The translations under genes and the position numbers were made by a program. The notes beneath the pieces are model-generated. The model worked only from the letters and a program-made list of their open reading frames with translations. It did no database searches and was not told the DNA's origin. A stretch of 64,000 nt of DNA from Isoetes taiwanensis. Its lineage: Eukaryota > Streptophyta > Lycopodiopsida > Isoetales > Isoetaceae. Each line of letters starts with the position of its first letter. Within the stretch, counting starts at the first letter, position 1. This document shows, one piece after another, positions 37,160-48,929 of this stretch. The stretch covers positions 3,402,479-3,466,478 of the forward strand of contig JAJEKV010000090.1 in assembly GCA_021234155.1 (NCBI GenBank), given 5' to 3'.

Positions 37160-38560
37160 ATGTGCAAAGATGGAAACAAAGGAAGAGTGTAGGCATTTGC
37201 AAAAGTGTGCCAGTTATTCAAACAGCTTGCCAATTTCTAAAGCAATAATATTGATCAAGATTCGCTTCACGCTTCTATAGCTAAATATTCTAGCCGTATG
37301 TTCATCATAAGATCTTCGCCACCATTCTAAATTTACACCTATGCAAATTTACCTTATGCAACCCCAATACAACGCTATCACCATCGCACTAAATCTTAGT
37401 AGAAAGGCAATCAGCCAATCCAACAATATCATTTACCTGGCATGATTTCAATTGCTATTGTGCACTTCACTCGAGAGGTGACAAGAAAAACACTTAATAT
37501 CTAATGGTCTTAGAATGAAAGTTAAGCAAAATCAATGCCCAAGATGTTGCACGTGATTATCTTCTTTACTTTGGTTTTAGTATTATATATGAAGATAAAG
37601 ATGCATTGAAATACAAGTTTTGCACCCTCCATTAAGTGTACATCCGCAATCTCTCTTTGTTGGTACGCCATTAAGATTAAAAGATGCAAAACGCGCATAG
37701 CAAATTTTTCTTCAATGCATTCGTAGGATGCTGTAGGCTCGGATCAAGTGCTTGACACCAACGATCCTAACCGAGGCAGTGAAGTTGAGAGTTGATGAGG
37801 GTTATCCCAACCCGCGGGGATACCCTTTGCTATCCGCCAGAGCACGAATTGATTATAACCCCGCGAGGTCTTTGCATATAAACTTGTGCATAGGGAAGAT
37901 CTTAGGGATGTCCCGGATACTTCCTTATCATTTACTGGTAACTTTAAACTACCCGGAAGATAAATGATGGGCAAGCTTCCGGGCATATACTCTGATGAAA
38001 ATTATTGAATTACGAGCATGATGAAGGCAAGGTAGGGTTGTTATCTGAAGCACCCATTGCAAAGTGGGGGTCACCACGAAAGTCGCGTGGCCCATCCGAA
38101 GAGATTTTCGTATATCACCGAGATAGAAATCATGAAAAATGCCAAAGCCATGGTACGAACAACTCTGAAGGTGATAAAGTCAGGATCGGCCGCGATTGTA
38201 TGAATCAAAGACCAAAAGAGTACGACATAAACCTTTGTCTTTAATGGAGTTACGGCCAAATCGAAGAAAATCTCGCGATCTTGTGAGAATATCCACGGAG
38301 TCCATCAATGCCGCCGAGAGGAAAAGGGAAGAGGTGGCGTCGAGCAACCACATAATGCGTGATATATAGCGGGAAGGGCTGCGGGAAGTGGCGAGGGTTG
38401 GTAACAATGAATTGTTATGGCCAGTCAAATTTTGCTTGAGCCTCTCGGCTGAATAGCTTGCTGCTTGTTGTTCAAGTCCGCGGTCAGGTTGTCCTTTTCC
38501 TGGCGAGAAAGGCGTGATTGGTCAGGACCCATTCGAGAAGTGTTGACACGAGGGGAGGAT
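37160..38560. other. no recognised gene
   Basis: Short frames on both strands (up to 82 codons, 37.74-38.43 kb) without motifs. Sequence becomes GC-richer from about 37.7 kb, which appears to mark the left edge of a retroelement-derived tract. Confidence 0.35.
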
Positions 38561-39533
38561 TACTTACGGAGCGTAAGGCGGGCTTGTGATCTCGTCATCA
38601 ATAATCTTACGTTTACGCACCTGTGGTACGATCTTGGAGAGGTGGTGAGAGATTACGTGTGAAAGGCGGAGAGCCGTAAGGAGGCGTTTGAGCACATCAT
38701 TCTGATGGAGTTGAACTTGGTACATGGTTGTCCTGGCTTTCAGTCCTGTGGCGTCGAGCTTGAAATATCTTTTCCTTGGCACCGGAGTGTCTTTGGACTT
38801 GTTTTGCTCAACAAATTCTGAATTCGATTGGGTGGGCTTTGTTGATAGAGCAAGTTGGGTGACGATCTGTGCACTTTGGGGAATCGTATGAGTGAGCACA
38901 GCGTAAGAGAGCTCAGGTGCTTGTCTTGAAGTTTGGCCTCAAAGTTGCAACTTGGTGATGGCGACGAAGATCCGCGGTGTCGCGCATCGAGGCCTCTAGA
39001 TGCTGGATTTGGTAGCGGATTCATAAGAGCTTCTTGGGATTCTTGTAACTTTTAGAGCAGTGACTTGAGCATCTGCTTGATCTTGTCCTAGCGGTAGCGA
39101 GGGTCTTTGTGGTGGAGCTTCTTTGTGCTGTTTTGTGATGTTTGGGAATGAAGATTGTGAGCTGGATGGTGTATGAGGAGGAAGCAGTGACATGGGTCCT
39201 CCGTTTTTAATCATGACAGAGGAAGAAGAGTGAAGTGCCAACGGTGAGAGTCTTGGGAAGGAACCCGGGGAATGATGAGAATTTTGTGGTGTGGGAGAAA
39301 GTAATGTGGGGCCGTGGCTTGAGGTGGCCTCCCCACCCGGAAACTTCAGGAAATGGAAGTGGCAACCCGGCGGTCCACTTCTTGGAGAAAACGGTAGAGC
39401 GACAGTGGGGCCAATCTATGTGGTGGTTGAGTGTGTGTGTAGCGGTGAGCACCATGTATAGAAGACTTATTGATATGGGTGTTTCTTGATAGAATACCCA
39501 AGGAACTTTAACCCGCGAAACTTAACAAAAGTT

Positions 39534-40370
39534 TCATGGGGTTTGTCGATATTTGTCGAGGCGATGTACATCTAGATCCACGTATGGTGAACCAAGAGAA
39601 ACAAGAGGTTTTGCAAAGAATATGGAATACCTCACAATCAAGTGTTGAGTCTTGAGAATGGTGGTGCCATCGACCCACGATTTGTATCCATCTTGGCTGT
39701 TGATGATGTTAGCGGCGGCCTTCTTGTCTGCGGGATTTGGAGGCCAGGAGTTCCATTTGAAGGAGATTACAAGTAAAGGCTGGCGGCGTGCGGCAGGATT
39801 CCGCGATTGGGCCAGCAAGGGCTTCCTACCGGAAGAGTGGAAATCAAGAAGGATCTGATTCAAAAATGGTCCACAAGGCGATGTAGCTTGAAGTGTAGAA
39901 AATTTTGAGATGCGACCATGGTAAAGATGTCGCGAGAAAAACGCCAGTGATTCAAAGAAGCGAGGAGGGGCGAAAAGCCAAAACGAAGGCATAAAGGAGC
40001 GACAAAAGTTTAGAGTATTTGTATAAGCGGAAGCGAAAGAGGTATGATGAGGCGAAAGCTGTGATTGATAGTGCGGTGTGTCGAAAGATGCCAAGGATGA
40101 GGATTGAGGCAAAATTTGGCTAAGTCCCGAACAACTTAAAGGAAAGAAATGAGCGGTGGAGATGGGTCGTGAGAATGGCGGATGTATTGGTGGCCAAGGA
40201 CCGCAGTTTAATGTTGGGCCCGGTATAAAAGAAGCAAGGGCATTTAATGCTGGCAGCTTCAGTGGGATATCATTAAAAAGCGAATGTGTGGAAAGGTACC
40301 GGCTAGATATGCGGCGGGGAGAAAAGATTCTGGATTTAGAAGAGCCTTGCATTGCAAACCGCGTTGGCAA
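39534..40370 (-). CDS. 278-codon open frame, unrecognised
   Basis: The longest open frame in the window. The product is rich in Ser, Pro, Phe and His in its first two thirds (SQLSPHHTSFASAYTN) and ends with a more ordinary segment (NSWPPNPADKKAAANIINSQ). No transmembrane pattern, zinc knuckle or protease motif is obvious. Further minus-strand, Pro/Ser-rich frames follow at 39.2-39.46 and 38.56-39.24 kb. A TATATA-type box (CTTTATATAGCCC on the minus strand, near 40,413-40,425) lies just upstream, so it could be the gag-like region of an LTR element distinct from the gypsy copy to its right. It could also be a chance frame in GC-rich decayed DNA. Confidence 0.3.
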   Translation of the reverse strand: MPTRFAMQGSSKSRIFSPRRISSRYLSTHSLFNDIPLKLPALNALASFIPGPTLNCGPWPPIHPPFSRPISTAHFFPLSCSGLSQILPQSSSLASFDTPHYQSQLSPHHTSFASAYTNTLNFCRSFMPSFWLFAPPRFFESLAFFSRHLYHGRISKFSTLQATSPCGPFLNQILLDFHSSGRKPLLAQSRNPAARRQPLLVISFKWNSWPPNPADKKAAANIINSQDGYKSWVDGTTILKTQHLIVRYSIFFAKPLVSLGSPYVDLDVHRLDKYRQTP

Positions 40371-40886
40371 ATTTCTACAGTTGGTCCGCGTCGATAGCGG
40401 TTCCTCGGTGGGCTATATAAAGATGACAGGGGTAGAAGTGAAGGCATTCTATGAGCATGGCGCTCTTTGGCGGGTTTGAGCGAAAATTGCACTATGCCAC
40501 CAAGCATGGGAGTGGATTGCGTGCAAAATGAGCTGGCATGCGGACCTGCGGCTGCCACAATGCATTGGCGATGCCGAATGGATAGCTGGTGCTGCTGCGG
40601 GATGGCTGAACATCCCGACCCTCGCCAGCGGGGATGGAGGTGATTCTGCACCTTATTTGGGACCACTGGCGAACCTCTACCACCTCCCTCGCGTGTTACC
40701 TACTGCTCAGAACGGGAGTAGAGATTTCTTCTTAGGCTTTTAGTAGATGGAATACGAGCCCATTTTGTATAGAGGCGATTACCCATAGCGGAAAATGGCC
40801 AGGTGCCGCATTTTATAAAATAACCACTATAATATAATATCGCCTTTCTAATCACTTTACGTGGTGTTCTTTATGAGAAGCCCGTA

Positions 40887-41923
40887 TCATTTGTTGATTT
40901 TAACTTCACGTGTGTGATGAAATGTTTTGGCGAAAACCATTAACAGTGTGGGTAATGGAGTGCCATCTAACTCAGCGGTTAGGCTTGGCGGAATTAGAAC
41001 CACTTGAACAATTTGATAAGGGCCAAATAGCGAAACTTTCGCTTTCAGGAAAAATTTTTGTGTACACGGAATCATAAGAAGAACCAAATGTGCTTCTTTG
41101 AATGTTTTTGTCTTGAGCGTTTGTCATGTAAAAGATTTTGCAAGCTGTTGTCCATGAACTTCGAATATAAGCATCATGAGAAGTTCATCCAATTGTTCAA
41201 TTGATAGACCCTTTCTTTTGAGTGTATGACGGTTATGGAAGTACATTGCTTGATTAAGCGGAGGCGTTGGAAGGATGTATTCAAGCGGCATGAGCTTCAC
41301 GACCGCATAAACCAATTTGAAAGAATTTAGCTGACTGTAGCAATTTTGAAACAAGTATTGTAGGCCCAAAAGAGTTGGAAGTTTTGTTTGCGATGCAGTA
41401 GCATTGGCGTCTAGGAGAATTTTCTTAGCGGGGGAATGGTGACGAGTCTTGTTGGTGCTGCCAAACTACCTTGAGGATAGTAAGGTGTGCTCTTGTGATG
41501 ATGGTCCGGGAATGTCCGTCGGCGCCTTTTATGTGGTATGATTGATGAAATGGACACCACAATCGCGACCGGCTCGCTTGGGGCCGGTAGAATGGCGTGA
41601 TGATTTGTTGATAAAGGACCACTGGTACGTACTTCTTTGCCGGTGTTATGCGGAAGTCGCATAAACTAGCCCACATTTAGTAGCATAGTCGGTGAGAACG
41701 AATGTAGCGAACGCGGGTGTGCAGCGGGAGGAGTCGATGGGTCCCACCAATCCATTCCCATTTCTTTGAAGGAAGTGGCGTGGCAGCGTCGAGGGCGCGT
41801 CCGCGGGCGATGCGGCGTCCCTGTGTGAAGCATCACACTACGTCGCGGTGGGCGGTGGCGTCTTTTGAAGGCGGTGGGCCAAAATACCCGATTTAGAAGG
41901 ATTTTTCTGCGTCGTGGTGTCAC
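40887..41923 (-). pseudogene. gypsy integrase, frame-broken
   Basis: The minus strand shows, in order, RVFWPTAFK with downstream H/C-containing residues (zinc-binding N-terminal region, 41.75-41.91 kb), a core-region remnant at 41.41-41.67 kb, then FKLVYAVVKLMPLEYILP near 41.27-41.33 kb (P-F-x-L-V-Y-G-x-E-x-x-x-P) and FGPYQIVQVV with ELDGTPLP near 40.93-41.03 kb, the C-terminal G-P-Y-x-I domain. The D,D35E triad cannot be read. No chromodomain identified. Confidence 0.7.
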
Positions 41924-42280
41924 CGCGAAATGACCACCACCTAGCCCTTGATGAGCTTCTCAACAATATCTGGAACTTCGCGGGTAAAATTCTGTCCGGA
42001 TGGTGTCCTTTACCCTTTTGGCAAGAATGTCACGCAACCATGGTGGAGATCCGCAGTTTCGGAGAAATTGATGTCGGCAGGATTCGCGCTTAGCGGCGAG
42101 AAGGCGTCTCGTCTTGGTGGAGAAGCACACAATGAGAATGCTGGCGAAAATCATGGAACCAATGTGGGTATTCTTAGTGACTAAAAAAATTTGAGCACTC
42201 GGAAGCGTCCCAGAGACTCGGTTGAAGGGACCATGTGTGGATCGTGAAAGGTATCGGGCGACATGAGATTTCTTGCGGCC

Positions 42281-42625
42281 TTATGAGCGATTCAAAGGGC
42301 AAATTCTTAGCGGAAAGAAGGACCTTGTGTCTGCGGCGGTAGGCGTGGACTTATTGATCAAATAAGGAGTGCTTGGTGGTCCACAGAGCGATTTGAGCGC
42401 CCAAAAGGTAGTGGCGAGGCGTTGGACAATGAGACTCAAAGCTTCACGCGCTACGTGGCGAATAGTTCTCGTGAAGTGAGTTTTCTGGCGGCGTGTCGAT
42501 TTAGTTTGTCGATTAATCATGATAGCGAAGAAGCGACTCCAATAGCAAGCGCGGAAGAACATCGACATGAACATGAAAGGGCTTGTCTCGGTGAGGAGGA
42601 GCAAGAACGATTGCACGGTAAGCAA
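42281..42625 (-). pseudogene. gypsy RNase H region, frame-broken
   Basis: A frame carrying STDASG-like then IAFFS-like residues is followed, near 42,396-42,415, by PRHYLLGAQI and TTKHSLFDQ, matching the W-R-H-Y-L-L-G..x-T-D-x-x-S-L block of gypsy RNase H. It lies directly downstream of RT on the minus strand and ahead of integrase, as in Ty3/gypsy pol. Confidence 0.65.
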
Positions 42626-42925
42626 AAAGCTTCTGGTACATTTGGAAGCGACTTACAGAATTCAAACCCGGTGGATTAGGTCACCCGTGAGTTTATGGAT
42701 GGGATGCGCAATGGGCGCTAATCGGTATATGAGTGGAGTAATAATTGACCTTACCGGAAAGAGCATGTCTCCTTGATATTGGCTGGTGCTTGAGCAGCGA
42801 ACACCGCAGTGATTTTGGCCGGAGATACGTGGTGATACGCTTCTTCGACAGCATTATTCGCAGAACTCTAAGGTGGCCTTAAAGGTGCATTTCTGGATTG
42901 AGACTAATCTTGGGACTCATCACAT

Positions 42926-43564
42926 TTACGGAAGCGAGTTCCAATTTATCCAAATAGTCCGACCATGGAGCGTAGGCGAAGAAGTCATCTTGAAAAGATT
43001 TGTAGAAGGATTTTCCTTCAAAATCATGGCGGGAAGGAGGAAGCATGATGCGTTGAAAGCGTTGATGGAAGTTTGATAATCAAAGGAACCACCTTGTAAA
43101 TAAAAGTGCCCCGCAGGTGGTGAAAGTAGTCTTGAGTTGATCGGACTCTTTGATTGAGATCTGATTGTAGCGAAAAACCATCCATGAAGGTACATCTCAT
43201 GTCGACCTCTTCGAGCACAGTACGTGAAGGGAAGTGGAGAAAATGATCAACTCCGTGGCACGATTGAGTTTTGGTAGTCACCTGAGGCAGCGGATCTTAC
43301 CATTGTGTTTGAGAACTGACTATGGGACTCACCCATTGAGAATGTTTGACCTCATAGATCAAACACCAACGGCGAGGAGTTTGTCGATTTCGCCTTGGCG
43401 ATCCATTTGGTAATTAGGGTTGGCCGATGCGTAGTTGCTAAAAAGCTGGTCTTGCATCCCGATTTGGTAGGAATGGTGGATTCCCCCAAGCTTTTGTGGA
43501 TTCTAGAATCCTGCAGCTCGGGCAAAAGAAATGTGTTTGAACTTTTGAAAAGTTTGACAGCCAT
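42926..43564 (-). pseudogene. gypsy reverse transcriptase, frame-broken
   Basis: The minus-strand frames show FMDGFSLQSDLNQRVR (equivalent of F-S-K-I-D-L..G-Y-H-Q-I), HLRGTFIYKVVP (the T-x-x-G-x-F/Y-x-F-x-V-M-P-F block), then SFQDDFFAYAPWSDYLDKLE near 42.96-43.00 kb, the catalytic F-x-DD-I-L-x-Y-S block with the second aspartates kept but neighbours changed. The upstream fingers region lies at 43.35-43.56 kb. Non-functional as read. Confidence 0.7.
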
Positions 43565-44699
43565 TGCGATAGGGTGTAGAATTTGCGGCAGAAGTCGGAC
43601 GGGCTGATTGTTTACTTAGCGTCCGCGATCTCGACTTACAGTGCGAATATGGGGTATCACCCGGTATCACGGACAATGTGTGCGGGAGGTTGGCCTCTGC
43701 GTGGTGAGAAAGAGAGGTGGGCGAGTTTCATCCAGCGAGGAGGTTGCTTCATGGCCCGGTGTACACATCAGCGAGGAGTTGCGGGGAAGTTCGGCATCAC
43801 GAAAGTGATGAAACCGCGTTGGATTCTATGGCAAGGAGCCGGGTAAAGGGTCAATTAAGCGACCCACGGCACGGTCACGATCAAAGTCATTTTCTCCCCA
43901 AGGATCGGCAGCATGATACGTTAGGATGGCGAGAGGCCGATTTCGCGGTGGAGCTGAGCGATAAATAATGCGAGCTACCGAATCAGGTGTCAGAGAGGGT
44001 TAGCATGTTCAGCGAAATGATCTGCGTTTGCAAGTCCATGGTGGCATTGAGGGTGACCATCGATTGATGACTAGCTGGTGGAAGTGGCCCGGTAATGGAT
44101 ACTCTTGGCACGGCGGAGAAAGGTGCTGTGCGACCAACATTTCACTTAGTCACGGATCTTCGCCCGGCTTTAAACTCAAATTCCATGGGGAAGCCGGGGA
44201 GATCCGCCAGATGTTGATGTGAAGAAGTGACGCGGTGCGTGATATGTAGCCCATTAATAACTTGATGTCATATGGAGACACGAAGTTGTGTGATGCCCAT
44301 TTGTTTTCTACGGAGGTTTATCGTGATGAAGATTGAAGCTGCGCTTCACCTCCATCTATTTGAACACTTATGGTTGGCGTCGGCGATTACCCGCAGAGTG
44401 GCATGTGGGCCAGTGATGGGTGTAAGGAGTAGCCACAGCCCCAACTAAAGCTTGATTGGGAGTGAGTAGCTGGTCATGAGAGGCAGACGAGTTTCAAAAT
44501 AGTTGCCAAGCTTAAAAGGAATTTTGATCTTGGCTAAGCTCTCTTCGGAGTTCGAGGAAGGTACATGAGAAAGAAAAAGGATACTGGATTTCCACGAGGT
44601 CTTTGGGTCGCGTGGTAATGGCTTAACGCTAACTTCTTGAGTAAGTCAACCTGCACGCACGCAGCAATATTCAGGATACGTCACGAGGCGTGGAGGTTG

Positions 44700-45060
44700 A
44701 GATGGAAGGTGTATCTTGTCTTTGTTGAACTCGGTGGTAGCATGAACATTAAGCTAGCGTCGCGGCCTTGGCGGCTGCATGAGATTTAAAATGCTTTGGC
44801 GAACTTTAGGCATGACATGTGGCATGAGTTTCTCAAATCGAGGGTGCAAAGTGAACCTTTTTAGATCCTTTCCGAGGAGAATGGTGTCAGCTGCAAAAGG
44901 CGGGTTCGCGTGCCATTTTGGAATAATGGTCAAGGGGCGTGATGCCACAGTGCAGCGTGAAACCAAACCAGCAATTTGATGGCTGGGCGGAGGATTAAGT
45001 GCACGAAAAATTTCCTCGTGCTTGTTGATCAAGCGAGGTTGAGTTCTTTGGAGCTGGTTG
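44700..45060 (-). pseudogene. possible gypsy protease region
   Basis: Between gag and RT a 92-codon minus-strand frame contains SHQIAGLVSR and PLTIIPKWHANPP, roughly where a T-M-R-L-x-G..I-L-I-D-S-G aspartic protease motif would lie, but the catalytic D-S/T-G is not present in any frame I could read. Assignment is by position only. Confidence 0.3.
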
Positions 45061-46700
45061 ATAAGCGTGTTCTTTGAAGCTCTTGGCTTCTTAAAAGCGG
45101 TCTACCGAGACACTTGTTTGCCATTAGCAATCGAGTTGGTGGCGCGTGAGGCCCGGTGATAATAGTCTGATTGGTGCGGAAGTTGTGCACGAACTTGTAG
45201 GGAAGTTGAGGCCTTGATGGTGGTATGACCCATTCTTGGCAGGTGATAGGGGCTGAGCTAGAAGGATCAAAAGGAGGGCGTGGGTTGGGTCCGTTGTTGC
45301 TCTATTCTTTGATAGAGTTGATTGGTTGCACGAGAGTGGTGAGCTGGCGATAGTCTTGCGATTTGTTGCTGAGGTGTGGTTTGCACTTGATAAACCCCGG
45401 TTTGTTAACGGAAGGTGTATTGGGATGATCTTGAGTGCACTCTTAAAGGTGGCATGATTGCACATGTGTTGCATCTCTTGCAATGGCGGGCCATTGGTGG
45501 AGTTGCACTCATTTGCCAAGTGGCCTTGGTATTTCTTGAGATATAGCTGAATCATTTTAGCATTTACGTGGAATTGGCGTGTTGAGGTGGGCAGCCCCAA
45601 ATGCGTGGAATATACTTGATTGGAATGAAAGGGAGCTCGAGAAGAGCCACGCCACGGGAGGAAACATTGGCCCGGTGATTGACGAATCAACCTTTGCTCC
45701 AAGTCTTGGGGCGGTATTAGTCATGAAGTCGAACCATTTGGAGGAAGTCCTTGGAAAACCAGACAAAATACGGCTTTCCACAGTGTTGGGTATCCTTGAG
45801 TTCTTGTGAGAATGTGAAGTCGATACGCAAAATCGAGGCGGAACTTCAAGTGGAGCTCTTGTTGAAGTTCATTGAGTAAACTTGAGATGAAGTTGATCAT
45901 CATCAGTAGAATCCCCAATGAGAAAGAAAAGCGGTTCTCATTTCCGGACGATCTTGTTTCCAATGGCTTTTGTTGGACATGAGCCATTGATGGAAAGGAA
46001 AACCACCTTGGTGGTGGAAAAAGATGTGGAATTCAGTTGAGGTTGCGCATGACCATTTAGGACAACCTAGAGCCTCAAATTCTTCCATGTGGGCACGAGC
46101 ACTTTGGTCTAAGGGTTTGCCTTTCGTGTTGCCAAAGGTGGGATAAGTGGAGTTTGATGCGAAAGGTAGATGTGAAAGTGCTTGTGGCTGAACTTGAGAG
46201 CAGGTATAGTGAGGATGTGTGAGGTTGAGTTGGGTGGCATGGTGCACGAAGGACCACGATGAAGGGGTGACTAGCGATTGAGAACTAAAGGCTGCACGAG
46301 CATTGGTTTTGAGATCTGTAAGGTTGTAGCAAAGGGAAGGCGATTAAGAATGTAGGGAAAGGATATTCACGGGTGAGCGCCAAAGAGACTTGTGGATATC
46401 CGTGCCCACAAATGGTTGTGAAGGAAGAAGTACATTATGCTTTGAAGAATGATGGATGTAGGCATGTTGGTGTTATAATGTCCTGATTTGAGGAAAGGTG
46501 GAGCACGATAGGGCTCTGATAGTGATAATTGTTTGTGAGCAATGTTTGCAGCAGGTAGGGGAGCTGGGGCGAGGCAAGGACATGAGGGGTGGGTGTAGCC
46601 GTGAGACGAAGATGGCCTCCCTCTATGTCATAAGCGAGATCCATACATGGCCATGAAACGGTTTCAGGCCCGATGGCGCTCAAGCGAGATCTTGAGTCAC
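45060..46700 (-). pseudogene. gypsy gag-like region, copy A
   Basis: Minus-strand frames contain AYDIEGGH near 46.63 kb, AHMEEFEALGCPKW near 46.07-46.09 kb, SNKSHWKQ near 45.96-45.98 kb, and YLKKYQGHLANE near 45.5 kb. Copy B on the plus strand has the matching AYDIEGGH, AHMEEFEALAIPKW, VNKSHWKQ and YLRNIKSHLANE. Conservation of peptides between copies, across shifting frames, supports a real structural protein. No intact CCHC knuckle was seen. Pro/Thr-rich linker follows at 45.1-45.3 kb. Confidence 0.55.
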
Positions 46701-46889
46701 GAGAAAGGAATTCTTAAAGGCGTGAAATTTCGGACGGAACATAAGCCCGACGAAGAAAGTAGGATTGAATGGAACCCGGCGGCCCGGCGGTGTTGGGAAT
46801 GCGGGTTAGAACTCTGGAAAGCGACCCTACAGCAGGAACCCGGTGGATCGCGAGGAGAGTCCGGGGGGACTATATCGCAGCCCGGGATT

Positions 46890-47150
46890 TGCAAGAAGAA
46901 CAAGAAGAAGAAAAGCAAGAACAAATGAGAGGAAAATGATAAGCTTCCCTTGATATGATGATGAACATACATGAGCTCTGCAATGAGAGAAGCTTGAAGG
47001 AACAAGACTCAAAACTCATCTAGAACTCGTATGCGAGAGCTCTGAATATATATGAGTACAATGGCATTTGGCCCAATATATAGACACTGGCCCGATCTCG
47101 GTGCCGACTCACGGAAGGAGGCGATTCACCGAGGAATGTTGGTGGTGCCT
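46890..47150 (-). repeat. LTR-like promoter region of gypsy copy A
   Basis: The minus strand reads AGTGTCTATATATTGGGCC (47,070-47,088) with a TATA box, then GCCATTGTACT, a tract of CTCATGT..TCATCAT..GGGAAGCTTATCAT, and a C/T/A-rich end. The same series occurs on the plus strand at 61,786-61,960. The TATA box and position upstream of the gag-like region fit the R/U3 part of an LTR. Boundaries are approximate because no TG..CA ends or primer-binding site could be assigned securely. Confidence 0.5.
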
Positions 47151-47399
47151 TTTGAGTGCCTAGAATCATCTTGTGTGTGTGAGGTGTGGTTTGTCACTTG
47201 TGCAGTAGCCTCTTAGAAATTTGAGGCTTGTTTGCGTAGTGCACAGCTGCTTGGTCTTAATTTGAGCCTTTGGCAGTGACCCGGTATTTGTGGATCCTTG
47301 GGCTTGACACGGTCCGGGTTGTATGCATGAATAGTCTACGTACGGGAGGCACATGACTACTTGTTAGGCACCATCTTGAAATTGAAAGCTACTCATGAG

Positions 47400-48600
47400 A
47401 CAATTAGTAATACAAGGATATCTTAGATATAGTATGCTATAACAATAGATTTTGCTAGAATAATGATTTCTAACCAATGATGCTATTGTTAAAACTTGGC
47501 TACATGGTACCAATTTTTTACCATAAGCTTGTGATGTAAGCGATGCACATGAGGCAAGTTAACAAAGTGTAGCCCAAACATCAAATCATTAAAGGAAAAT
47601 GGCTAGAATTTGATAAAACAAAGACAAGAAAAAGCATGATGCAACTAAAATGCTAGAATGTGTAAATAACCTGAAAGAATCGTTTCACATTTTTTTCAAC
47701 ATGCATGGTCCCTGAGGGCCACCAAAAACATTGCTAATCAGACACCGAACATCCATTGCTGCTAGCTTGTACTTATTTATTAAGTTTGTACCACTGAATG
47801 CCATAATTTTCAATACTCCAATCCATGTCTTAAAAATATTGCATTGCTATGTCACCTCCCTAAACTTGATTGTGATTGTCCATATGATAATGCAATATTC
47901 TTATATTCAAAACAAAAGGAAAGGGAATAACACAAGTACACGTCTAACAAAAGGAATTTTCTTTTGATGCCTTTCAAGCACGTTATCTACAATGTGAGTG
48001 GCACAAACCTTTTATGCAAGTGTGGCTTCTATAAAGTAATGAGAAATTTCAAGATATATTGATAAGATGTCTTGAGATATGGATGAACACCTTTATATAC
48101 ACCAAATTTTTCATATTGACATATATTCTCTCGATTTAACAATCTATTGATCAATTGAACAAATGAATTGATTGATTAGTTGACAACTAGTCTCTACTAG
48201 TCATTTGAACAAATGAATTCTGTTGATTAAGTTGACAACTAGTCTAGATACTTGAGAGAATTCTGAGAGTCCTATCAATAAATTAAGATTCTCGTGGGTG
48301 ATGTCTTTAAAAGCACATTATGAACACAATAAGCGAGAATTAGTTAGATAGACAATAAACAATTGAAAAAGAAGGGTAATCTCATAATGAAGATTTTATT
48401 CACATCTTTGTATGTATGTACAAAAGTGAGCATAACTAGCTCATGAGAGTTCATAAAAATCAAGTCCACACATGTACAAATAAAAATCTTAACAAGTTAA
48501 GAGCGAGGCCTTTGAGCATTACATTAAGTACTCCATTTTTCTTGATGAAGGAAACCATGTCAACAAACCTTTCCAAGTAGAGGAAACCTTTGAAGATCAG
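47400..48600. other. no gene seen; one short tandem duplication
   Basis: AT-rich again right of the gypsy copy. GAACAAATGAATT..GTTGACAACTAGTCT occurs at about 48,157 and again at about 48,206, a 48-bp-class direct duplication. No coding sequence supported. Confidence 0.5.
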
Positions 48601-48604
48601 CAAG

Positions 48605-48843
48605 CTAAAACCTTTGAAAATCAACAACCTTTGAGAAGATCAACAAGCTTTTCGAGTTACGAAAATGCATACGACAGGTAAGTGCTTCATATAGAATAAT
48701 TCCGATCCCACGGATATCAATCTCTGTAGGAGTATCTCCATACACCTCACGGTGCCAAATATCTTTGAGTTCCACAACTTTAGAAAATATGGAGGATCTC
48801 TTATGCACTTGCAGGAACAACCCGAGAGAAAGTCCAAAATCAA
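48605..48843 (-). pseudogene. protein-kinase exon with DFG and APE regions
   Basis: In the frame beginning near 48,843 the minus strand reads KFDFGLSLG, which contains the Mg-binding DFG motif, and continues to WHREVYGDTPTEIDIRGIGIILYEALTCRMHF, the APE-like, D-x-W-S-x-G-V-I-L-Y block of the C-lobe (A-P is changed to H-R, W-S to R-G). It follows the HRD-bearing exon at 51.39 kb on the same strand, as expected for the next exon of a Ser/Thr kinase of the calcium/calmodulin-dependent (CDPK/CAMK-like) type. The lysine and other N-lobe residues are in the other exon. Confidence 0.55.
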
Positions 48844-48929
48844 ACTTACTTTTTACATACCGTAGGGTTTTCGCTCAAGCTTGTCACAAAACATTGAGGA
48901 GGCTTCAAATCACGCCCACTTTATTGGCT

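Larger units (their letters stand above)
40880..47150 (-). mobile_element. Ty3/gypsy LTR retrotransposon, decayed (copy A)
   Basis: On the minus strand the order from 47.15 kb downwards is an LTR-like promoter region, gag-like region, reverse transcriptase, RNase H, integrase. RT and RNase H lying before integrase places it in Ty3/gypsy rather than copia. All parts are broken by frameshifts and stops. A second copy of the same family, in opposite orientation, occupies 61.55-64.0 kb and aligns collinearly with 47.15-44.93 kb. The 3' LTR was not identified. Sequence left of 40.88 kb does not resemble the LTR at 47 kb, so the element may be truncated there. Confidence 0.8.

Noticed and set aside
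42281-42625. Initial impression of a copia integrase end (ALSLIVQR..FW..YLINK-like pattern)
   Set aside because: Neighbouring frames show PRHYLLG and TTKHSL, matching gypsy RNase H, and the flanking RT and integrase order is Ty3/gypsy.
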